NCBI GenBank assembly: GCA_032207245.1
Contig: CM063509.1
Location: 62,962,893-63,026,892, forward strand
Reading direction: 5' to 3'
DNA from: Pardosa pseudoannulata
Lineage: Eukaryota > Arthropoda > Arachnida > Araneae > Lycosidae
DNA: 64,000 nucleotides
How positions within the stretch are numbered: position 1 is the first letter of the stretch; every line of letters begins with the position of its first letter. This document shows, piece by piece, positions 20,439 through 30,000 of the stretch. The notes beneath the pieces were generated by a model, which searched no databases, was not told the origin of the DNA, and saw only the letters and a list, made by a program, of their open reading frames with translations. The position numbers and the translations under genes are program-made.

Positions 20439-22593
20439 CGAGTTTAAGTGTAATTTTATTTTTATCATACAAATGTATATTGTATAACAATTTAAAATAA
20501 TACATTATGTACTCAGTTTTCTGTTAAATCTTTAAAATATGCATAAAAGCATTAGCATAATCGATATAGCTGTCAATTCTTACTTGCAAATATTAAATTG
20601 ATATCCCATTGTAAAATTGTATATTTTCAACTGTATTAAAAAACTTCACGATTTTGAGTTAATTAAAAAAAAATTAATATGGAAAATGAATGCTTGTATA
20701 TTTTAATAAATCTATTTAACCGAACATTATCAGTTTACGATCCAAGAGACAATTCTCTCTTCATCAATATCATCTATCACAGCTACCATACATTTGAAAT
20801 AAATTTTAGAGCTGAAAATTATGGAGAGGATATTCAACAGTGACACTAGACTAGAACTGAATTTAGAAATTCCATTCTGATAAAAATTTGGAAGTTATAT
20901 TAATAGAGGAAACAATGATACATGAGCCGGCAGTATCAACATAACTGAGCATGAAATAAAAGTAGTAATAAAAAAGTGGTTGGTGTATGCAAAAGATCGT
21001 AATTAGCAACATGCACTTTTTTAAAACTTAAATTAATGATTTATATATACAAATATATAAATTTTGAGCAATGCTCCAATAAACCTCGTTTTATACACTT
21101 AGATTTTTTCTCAAGTGCTTCTAAAATTAAAAAGACATTGAGTACTATTGACTGTAATATGTAAAAAAAAATTAAAAAATCTGTTTACTTTAGAAATAAT
21201 TTTCAAGAATTTTTCCTTTGATAGATTGTATTCATTGTAAATATTCTAAAATTTTAGCCTATGCGTTAAGCATGTAAAAATTGTAGGATTTTCAAAGTTG
21301 ACATGTTAGTAGCTATGCAATTAAAACTTTAGTTTTTAGGATACTTTGGAAATAAATCCAGATTAAAATTAGTAGAATCCTAGACCTTTCAAAGGAAAAC
21401 TTGTATTTGTTACCTTAAACTTTTATCACCAAGTCAAAACAAAATAAATAAATAGTATAAGAATTGAAATTTTGGTTTTAAGCATTTATTTATAGTTTGC
21501 ATTCAATAATAGCATTAATAACTATTATATGAAATAAGATATTTGTATTCAGAAATTGAAATAAACTTCTGTGAATCCACTCTTTGTTATTTAGCTTACT
21601 CTATTTTATGTCATGAACAGAGGATTTTACATAGAGGAATTACATGACTGAAGTGTGTACATTTTTGTTTACATTTGGTATATATTGGTTTTAAATTGCA
21701 TTTTTATTTGGATGATTGCTTTGAAGAGCAGAAAGAAACACAATTGAAGCTTTGTAACCTTAGGATTCACTTTACTTAAGTTCTACTCATTCAAGATAAA
21801 ATTTATGCTCATTTATTGAACTAAAGCAATAGTATTTATTTTTACTAAAATTTCCCTGCTAGCCCGAAAATGAAATATTAAGTTGAAATCATTATTAATA
21901 TTGTTTTATTTATATATTTTAATTAATACAAATGTACTTTCTAGTTTTCATCTTTGAAAATGGGGAGGTATATAATAAATTTATTTAAGAATAATATTGA
22001 GAAAACTAAACTAGAATTATTAATTATATGTATTATTCTTTTACTGTTAATATTCTCAATTTTATTACATTCTAAAATGTTCAGAGTAAAAGGATTATCT
22101 AGAAATATGCTTTTGAACTGAAAAAAATTCAAATTTATTAAATAGACAGTATAGAAAACTATAAACAATTAATCTATAATTTGAGAATATTTCAAGATCA
22201 TAAGGATAAGATTGGTATTGTGTAAAAACTTGATTAAATATTTCTTTTTTTCAAAACATGCTTTTGAATTAAAACAATTCTAATTTATTAGACAGTTTTG
22301 AGAAAACTAGGACTATTAATTTACAGAGAACAGCAAAATTGATTTACATTTTAAAAAAAAAATTCTCTACACTAAATGAACTCTGGTAATTTCTGAATTG
22401 TAACAAAGAAAACCCTAGAAAACAGAAATTTTTCTTTTATTTTTTATGTTTATAAATTAAAATTGTATATAATTTCACAAAGAAATAAAAGATGATCAAT
22501 CTTATACACGGTCCATGCATTGAACGCAAATTCACAGAGTTGTATTCCAGATGATTGTAGAAGTCTAATCAGCTAACAGTAATAACGAACGTT

Positions 22594-22743
22594 GACCAAT
22601 ACTTGAATGACCAAAGAAAGTTTTTCACAAATGCAGAGGTATTCCTTTTCACTTAAGAAAAAAAAAATAAATTAGTGTTTAGTTTCTAATAATTTTGCTT
22701 TTTTATTTATTTATAGTTAAATTATTTCGGATCATTTGAGCTA
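22594..22743 (+). repeat. ~130-bp exon/intron-like block, copy 2
   Basis: Second copy of the 20016-20155 block. With a GT at GAG|GTATTCC and an AG at TTATAG|TTAAAT, the flanks join in frame as DQYLNDQRKFFTNAE and LNYFGSFGGYS. The downstream string AAATTATTTCGGATCATTTG is interrupted at 22740 by about 107 bp of satellite and restarts, duplicated, at 22847. Confidence 0.5.
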
Positions 22744-22846
22744 ACAGTAATAACGAACGATGCAGTCGGGCCACACTGAAGAGAACGATACAAGTCTAAT
22801 TAAAACTTTCTTTCAGAGCTGCTAAAAAGGACATCTTTACTAGACA

Positions 22847-22880
22847 AAATTATTTCGGATCATTTGGTGGATACTCTTAA
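22847..22880 (+). repeat. Duplicated 20-bp string resuming after a satellite piece
   Basis: AAATTATTTCGGATCATTTG occurs on both sides of a satellite fragment. The right copy continues GTGGATACTCTTA, a string also found in the exon-like piece at 19912-19980. The satellite piece is thus bracketed by a 20-bp direct duplication. Confidence 0.8.
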
Positions 22881-22974
22881 CGATGCAGTCGGGCCACACT
22901 GAAGAGAACGATACAAGTCTAATTAAAACTTTCTTTAGAGCTGCTAAAAAGGACATCTTTACTAGACAGTTGCT

Positions 22975-23075
22975 CTATAACTGGAAAGGAACTGGTGGAG
23001 TTAAACTTGCTTTTCAGCAGTTCAAAAACATCATTAGGTTGATATGTATACCTTTGTTTATTGCTTCTAATTAAC
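22975..23075 (+). pseudogene. Exon-like open segment
   Basis: Reads YNWKGTGGVKLAFQQFKN then IIRLICIPLFIASN and a stop. It continues a frame that is open through the adjacent monomer. TTTTCAG at 23013-23019 and AG|GTTGAT at 23037-23043 could bound a short exon. Not recognised. Confidence 0.3.
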
Positions 23076-23132
23076 AGTAATAACGAACGATGCAGTCGGG
23101 TTGATCTGTTTCCTATGTAGTTTTCTTTCAGA

Positions 23133-23195
23133 GCAGATGTTAAAAGAAACATCTCTAATTTAGGAGCACTAACACTTTTAGGATTTTCATTTTAA
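23133..23195 (+). pseudogene. Exon-like open segment
   Basis: Follows TTTTCTTTCAGA and reads ADVKRNISNLGALTLLGFSF before TAA. Too short to assign; chance remains possible. Confidence 0.22.
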
Positions 23196-24250
23196 GCGTT
23201 GATGTTTGTGTAAACGACAGCAGATTTGAAAATAAAAACTAACTAATGGCAGCTTAATGTGGTGTGGTAATTACTAGACAGTTGCTAAGGCTACTGGGCA
23301 CGGAGAAGTCTAATCAGCTAACAGTAATAACGAACGATGCAGTCGGGCCACACTGAAGAGAACGATACAAGTCTAATTAAAACTTTCTTTCAGAGCTGCT
23401 AAAAAGGACATCTTTACTAGAGCGACATAAACAAAATCATTGATTAACAGGTTATTGATTGACAGAACTAAAGTAATAACGAACGATGCAAAGTGTAAAT
23501 TAAAAATCCTATATATCTTTGTTTTACATTTTTAATTCCTATTTGTGGTACCATTTATGTATTTACATCTTTACTAGACAGTTGCTAAGGCTACTGGGCA
23601 CGGAGAAGTCTAATCAGCTAACAGTTAATAACGAACGATGCAGTCGGGCCACACTGAAGAGAACGATACAAGTCTAATTAAAACTTTCTTTCAGAGCTGC
23701 TAAAAAGGACATCTTTACTAGACAGCATGCATTTTTCTGTAAAAACTATTCAGAATAAAGCAATAATAAATGCACAAAAATGTAATTTTTATCTGTTTTT
23801 GTAAATTTAAAAGTTTATGGTTCCCTGAAATTAAGAATCTAACAGTAATAACGAACGATGCAGTCGGGCCACACTGAAGAGAACGATACAAGTCTAATTA
23901 ACTTTCTTTCAGAGCTGCTAAAAAGGACATCTTTACTAGACAGTTGCTAAGGCTACTGGGTACGGAGAAGTCTAATCAGCTAACAGTAATAACGAACGAT
24001 GCAGTCGGGCCACACTGAAGAGAACAGCACAAGTCTAATTAAAACTTTATTTTAGAACTGCTAAAAAGGACATCTTTATTTGGTAATGCATATAAAGCAC
24101 AAAATTACTCTAGCTATTTTGAAAATGTTTTCTTTCCTAAATTTTTATTTAAACAGTTTTTAATCTTTTGTCTTATTTTAAGGAACTTTATATTTATTTT
24201 AGTGTCAATAAGAAACCATAAGTCTAATCAGCTAACAGTAATAACGAACG

Positions 24251-24315
24251 ATGCAGACGGTGGAACGCCTTAAATCGAAACAAGAAAAATATTGTGGATG
24301 TTTGAATTTTTTGAC
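24251..24315 (+). pseudogene. Exon-like open segment
   Basis: The unique insert reads VERLKSKQEKYCGCLNFL in the frame of the adjoining monomer's ATG. Not recognised; short. Confidence 0.22.
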
Positions 24316-24462
24316 AAGTCTAATTAAATTTTTTCTTTCAGAGCTGCTAAAAAGGATGATAAATAAAGTTTTAATTTAATTCTCTACTTTCTAAAGGTTT
24401 TATTTAAGCTTTAAACATGTTTAATATTCATTTATAACAGTAATAACGAACGATGCAGTCGT

Positions 24463-24535
24463 TTACAGAACACATATAACTTACAAATGAAACAGCTGCA
24501 AGGATTTTTTTTATTTCTACTCTTAATAAATGAGA
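24463..24535 (+). pseudogene. Exon-like open segment
   Basis: The insert reads LQNTYNLQMKQLQGFF, then LFLLLINE. The first half looks protein-like; the second is T-rich. Not recognised. Confidence 0.2.
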
Positions 24536-26360
24536 GCTGCTAAAAAGGACATCTTTACTAGACAGTTGCTAAGGCTAATGGGCACGGAGAAGTCTAATCA
24601 GCTAACAGTAATAACGAACGGTGCAGTCGGCCACACTGAAGAGAACGATAAGTCTAATTAAAACTTTCTTTCAGAGCTGCTAAAAAGGACATCTTTACTA
24701 GACAGTTGCTAAGGCTACTGGGCACGGAGAAGTCTAATCAGCTAACAGTAATAACGAACGATGCAGTCGGGCCACACTGAAGAGAACGATACAAGTCTAA
24801 TTAAAACTTTCTTTCAGAGCTGCTAAAAAGGACATCTTTACTATTTGTAAATTTAAAATGTTTGCAATTAAATGTTAAGGATGACTAACAGTAATAACGA
24901 ACGATGCAGTCGGGCCACACTGAAGAGAACAATACAAGTCTAATTAAAACTTCCTTTCAGAGCTGCTAAAAAGGACATCTTTACTAGACAGTTGCTAAGA
25001 CTACTGGGCACGGAGAAGTCTAATCAGCTAACAGTAATAACGAACGATGAAGTCGGGCCACACTGAAGAGAACGATACAAGTCTAAAACTTTCTTTCAGA
25101 GCTGCTAAAAAGGACATCTTTACTAGACAGTTGCTGAACAATCTATATTAAGGTTTGCTTTCTTTATCCTTTACAGTCGGGCCACACTGAAGAGAACGAT
25201 ACAAGTCTAATTAAAACTTTCTTTCAGAGCTGCTAAAAAGGACACATCTTTACTAAACAGTTGCTAAGGCTACTGGGCACGGAGAAGTCTAATCAGCTAA
25301 CAGTAATAACGAACGATGCAGTCGGGCCACACTGAAGAGAACGATACAAGTCTAATTAAAACTTTCTTTCAGAGCTGCTAAAAAGGACATCTTTCCTAGA
25401 CGAAATATTTACAATTACCTCAAATTCTATTACAAATATTTTATAAGCTAACAGTAATAACGAACGATGCAGTCGGGCTACACTGAAGAGAACGATACAA
25501 GTCTAATCAAAAGTTTTAAAGTGTGTATATTACTGCTTTAAAAACATAAGTTTTGATATAAAGTGAAAATTTTATGAAGGTATTTTTGTGTGTTTTTTAA
25601 TCAGCTAACAGTAATAAAGAACGATGCAGTCGGGCCACACTGAAGTAAACGATACAAGTCTAATTAAAACTTTCTTTCAGAGCTGCTAAAAAGGACATAT
25701 TTACTAGACAGTTGCTAAGGCTACTGGGCACGGAGAAGTCTAATCCTTTTTTTTTACCACAAGAAAAAATTATTTGAAATATGGTTTTGAATTAAAACAA
25801 CATTCAAATTTCTTATGTAGACGGGCCACACTGAAGAGAACGATACAAGTCTAATTAAAACTTTCTTTCAGAGCTGCTAAAAAGGACACCTTTACTAGAC
25901 AGTTGCTAAGGCTACTGGGCACGGAGAAGTCTAATCAGCTAACAGTAATAACGAACGATGCAGTCGGGCCACACTGAAGAGAACGATACAAGTCTAATTA
26001 AAACTTTCTTTCAGAGCTGCTAAAAAGGACATCTTTACTAGACAGTTGCTAAGGCTACTGGGCACGGAGAAGTCTAATCAGCTAACAGTAATAACGAACG
26101 ATGCAGTCGGGATACACTGAAGAGAACAATACTTTTTTTCAATGTAATTTTGCAAGATTAAATTATTTGGAATTTTAAAGGACATCTTTACTAGACAGTT
26201 GCTAAGGCTACTGGGCACGGAGAAGTCTAATCAGCTAACAGTAATAACGAACGATTTACCTGTAATATTGCAAGATAGATATTTGGAAATACAAGTCTAA
26301 TTAAATTTTTCTTTCAGAGCTGCTAAAAAGGACATCTTTACTAGACAGTTGCTAAAGCTA

Positions 26361-26499
26361 CTACTTGCTAAACGTTATGATGGCTTTGGAATTCTACAGT
26401 ACATTTACTGTACTACATACGATTTCTTTTTCAATATATACATGCACAAAAAAGTAAAAACAAAGTTGCTGCTACACACTGAAAAATTGAGAAAATTAA
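26361..26499 (+). pseudogene. Long open insert between monomers
   Basis: A unique insert open in the frame AKRYDGFGILQYIYCTTYD, then FFFNIYMHKKVKTKLLLHTE, then KLRKL, continuing into satellite on both sides without a stop. A second frame is also open for 31 codons, which weakens the coding case. Not recognised. Confidence 0.28.
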
Positions 26500-26564
26500 T
26501 AACGAACGATGAAGTCGGGCCACACTGAAGAGAACGATACAAGTCTAATTAAAACTTTCTTTCA

Positions 26565-26737
26565 CAAAAATGAATAAGTATTTAAATTTTTATATTAGAA
26601 CCAAATATTTTAATTTAATAATTCATTTTAGATTCAAGAGAATAAAGCCATTTTTCAAAAATGAAGTTTTTTTCAGACATAAGAAAACAGAATTAAATTA
26701 ATTTAAAATCTTTTAAATAGTAAAATTACTGTAGGTC
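26565..26737. other. AT-rich insert
   Basis: Non-satellite, strongly AT-rich, no open frame of note. It leads directly into GC-rich island 2. Confidence 0.6.
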
Positions 26738-27016
26738 ACCCATTTATTCTACATATCGGGAAATGATTGGCGCTACGTCGCCATCAGTTCATAAGCATGG
26801 GTAAATGAATTGGCGCTACGTCGCCATCTGATCATAAACATCGGTAAATGATCGGCAAAATAGTCTGAAAGACGCCGCAGCGATGATCGCCCGGCGGGTT
26901 GCCGGCGGCCATACACAACCACTCTCCAAAGTCGCCGACGGTAATCGGCCCGACGTCGCGAGATCGAAAGGCGGCGTTTGGCCAATGATTGGCCAACGAT
27001 CTTTTTGCTGCTTGGG
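26738..27016. mobile_element. GC-rich island 2, ending TTGCTGCTTGGG
   Basis: The right end TTGCTGCTTGGG (27005-27016) is the exact complement of the CCCAAGCAGCAA that opens island 1. Inside are related strings (ATGATTGGCC, TCGAAAGG). The left part has three short tandem units of 42-43 bp around AAATGA(T)TGGCGCTACGTCG (AAATGA starts at 26761 and 26803, AAATG at 26846). It is strongly CpG-rich, so long minus-strand frames appear by composition (26773-27039, 26816-27031) without any recognisable protein. Probably a fragment of an unclassified mobile element. Confidence 0.6.
26759..26860. repeat. 42-43-bp tandem subrepeat in GC-rich island 2
   Basis: Two near-identical units, each GG(G/T)AAATGA-TTGGCGCTACGTCGCCATC followed by TCATAAGCAT or TCATAAACAT, and a third truncated unit (CGGTAAATGATCGGC). 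The GGCGCTACGTCGCC core is itself nearly palindromic. Confidence 0.85.
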
Positions 27017-30000
27017 AAGGCTACTGGGCACGGAGGCACGGAGAAGTCTAATCAGCTAACAGTAATAACGAACGATGCAGTCGGGCCACACTGAAGAGAA
27101 CAATACAAGTCTAATTAAAACTTTCTTTCAGAGCTGCTAAAAAGGACATATTTACTAGACAGTTGCTAAGGCTACTGGGCACGGAGAAGTCTAATCAGCT
27201 AACAGTAATAACGAACGATGCAGTCGGGCCACACTGAAGAGAACGATACAAGTCTAATTAAATTTTTCTTTCAGAGCTGCTAAAAAGGACATCTTTACTA
27301 GACAGTTGCTAAAGCTACTGGGCACGGAGAAATGTAATCAGCTAACAGTAATAACGAACGATGCAGTCGGGCCACACTGAAGAGAACGATACAAGTCTAA
27401 TCAAAACTTTCTTTCAGAGCTGCTAAAAGGACATCTTTAATGCAGTCGGCCACACTGAAGAGAACGATACAAGTCTAATTAAAACTTTCTTTGCAGTCGG
27501 GCCACACTGAAGAGAACGATACAAGTCTAAAACTTTCTTTCAGAGCTGCTAAAAAGGACATCTTTACTAGACAGTTGCTAAGGCTACTGGGCACGGAGAA
27601 GTCTAATCCTGCTAAAAAGGACATCTTTACTAGACAGTTGCTAAGGCTACTGGGCACGGAGAAGTCTAATCCTAATTAAAACTTTCTTTCAGAGCTGCTA
27701 AAAAGGACATCTTTACTAGACAGTTGCTAAGGCTACTGGGCACGGAGAAGTCTAATCAGCTAACAGTAATAACGAACGGTGCAGTCGGGCCACACTGAAG
27801 AGAACGATACAAGTCTAATTAAAACTTTATTTTAGAGCTGCTAAAAAGGACATCTTTACTAGACAGTTGCTAAGGCTACTGGGCACGGAGAAGTCTAATC
27901 AACTAACAGTAATAACGAACGATGCAGTCGGGCCATACTGAAGAAAACGATACAAGTCTAATTAAAACTTTATTTTAGAGCTGCTAAAACGGACATCTTT
28001 ACTAGACAGTTGCGTTGCTAAAGCTACTGGGCACACGGAGAAGTCTAATCAGCTAACAGTAATAACGAGCTAACAGTAATAACGAACGATGCAGTCGGGC
28101 CACACTGAAGAGAACGATACAAGTCTAATTAAAACTTTCTTTCAGAGCTGCTAAAAAGGACATCTTTACTAGACAGTTGCTAAGTCTACTGGGCACGGAG
28201 AAGTCTAATCAGCTAACAGTAATAACGAACGATGCAGTCGGGCCACACTGAAGAGAACGATACAAGTCTAATTAAAACTTTCTTTCAGAGCTGCTAAAAA
28301 GGACATCTTTACTAGACAGTTGCTAAAGCTACTGCACACGGAGAAAGCTAATAAGCTAACAGCAATAACGAACGATGCAGTCGGGCCACACTGAAGAGAA
28401 CAACCTAAATCTAATTAATACTTTATTTTAGAGCTGCTAAAACGGACATCTTTACTAGACAGTTGCTAAGGCTACTGGGCACGGAGAAGTCTAATCAGCT
28501 AACAGTAATAACGAACGATGCAGTCGGGCCACACTGAAGAGAACGATAAAGCTACTGGCACACGGAGAAGTCTAATCAGCAGGACATCTTTACTAGACAG
28601 TTGCTAAGGCTACTGGGCACGGAGAAGTCTAATCACCACACTGAAGAGAACAATACAAGTCTAATTAAAACTTTCTTTCAGAGCTGCTAAAAAGGACATC
28701 TCTAATTAAAACTTTCTTTCAGAGCTGCTAAAAAGGACATCTTTACTAGACAGTTGCTAAGGCTACTGGGCACGGAGAAGTCTAATCAGCTAACAGTAAT
28801 AACGAACGATGCAGTCGGGCCACACTGAAGAGAACGATTCAAGTCTAATTAAAACTTCCTTTCAGAGCTGCTAAAAAGGACATCTTTACTAGACAGTTGC
28901 TAAGACTACTGGGCACGGAGAAGTCTAATCAGCTAACAGTAATAACGAACGATGAAGTCGGGCCACACTGAAGAGAATGATATAAATCTAATTAAAACTT
29001 TCTTTCAGAGCTGCTAAAAAGGACATCTTTACTAGACAGTTGCTATGGCTACTGCACACGGAGAAATCTAATCAGCCAACAAGTCTAATCATTTAACAGT
29101 AATAACGAACGATGCAGTCGGGCCACACTGAAGAGAACGATACAAGTCTAATTAAAACTTTCTTTCAGAGCTGCTAAAAAGGACATCTTTACTAGACAGT
29201 TGCTAAGGCTACTGCACACGGAGAAGTCTAATCAGCTAACAGTAATAACGAACGATGCAGTCGGGCAGTCGGGCCACATTGAAGAGAACAGTATAAGTCC
29301 AATTAAAAACTTTCTTTTAGAGCTGCTAAAAAGGAGAGCTGCTAAAAAGGACATATTTACTAGACAGTTGCTAAGGCTACTGGGCACGGAGAAGTCTAAT
29401 CAGCTAACAGTAATAACGAACGATGCAGTCGGGCCACACTGAAGAGAACGATTCAAGTCTAATTAAAACTTTCTTTCAGAGCTGCTAAAAAGGACATCTT
29501 TACTAGACAGTTGCTAAGGCTACTGGGCACGGAGAAGTCTAATCAGCTAACAGTAATAACGAACGATGCAGTCGGGCCACACTGAAGAGAACGATACAAG
29601 TCTAATTAAAATTTTCTTTCAGAGCTGCTAAAAAGGACATCTTTACTAGACTTGCTAAGGCTACTGGGCACACGGAGAAGTCTAATCAGAAGTCTAATCA
29701 GCTAACATTAATAACGAACGATGCAGTCGGGCCACACTGAAGAGAACGATACAAGTCTAATTAAAACTTTATTTTAGAGCTGCTAAAAAGGACATCTTTA
29801 CTAGCTAGACAGTTTGCTATGGCTACTGGGCACGGAGGCTAACAGTAATAACGAACGATGCAGTCGGGCCACACTGAAGAGAACGATACAAGTCTAATTA
29901 AAACTTTATTTTAGAGCTGCTAAAAAGGACATCTTTACTAGACAGTTGCTAAGACTACTGGGCACGGAGAAGTCTAATCAGCTAACAGTAATAACGAACG

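Larger units (their letters stand above)
19829..22557. other. Satellite-poor AT-rich block with exon-like pieces
   Basis: The largest break in the satellite. Its left end (19829-20300) has short exon-like open pieces, duplicated strings and one plausible intron. A run of 25 A's lies at 20414-20438. From 20440 on it is AT-rich with no recognisable gene. A related pair of ~70-bp blocks (about 22104-22165 and 22253-22322, both around ATGCTTTTGAA) marks a local duplication, and a third relative appears at about 25776-25825. Confidence 0.6.
22558..26564 (+). repeat. Mosaic: satellite fragments interleaved with unique DNA, second part
   Basis: Blocks of one or a few 143-bp monomers alternate with unique inserts of 35-190 bp (for example 22975-23075, 23110-23270, 23420-23480, 23726-23840, 24070-24220, 24365-24440, 24840-24885, 25405-25440, 25510-25600, 25745-25820 and 26362-26495). 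All monomers keep the same orientation. Some inserts are open and coding-like, others AT-rich and intron-like. The joins show no inverted repeats. Confidence 0.85.

Noticed and set aside
21941..22168. 75-codon minus-strand frame, rich in Ile, Asn and Phe
   Set aside because: The composition is that of random AT-rich DNA, and it overlaps a locally duplicated non-coding block.
22558..26564. Repeats separated by unique spacers, superficially like a CRISPR array
   Set aside because: The repeated unit is a 143-bp satellite with variable truncation, spacers are of irregular length, and the context is eukaryotic.
26773..27039. Overlapping minus-strand frames of 88 and 71 codons in GC-rich island 2
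   Set aside because: Two frames are open at once because GC-rich DNA has few stops. The Arg-rich composition has no family motif, and one frame runs into satellite.
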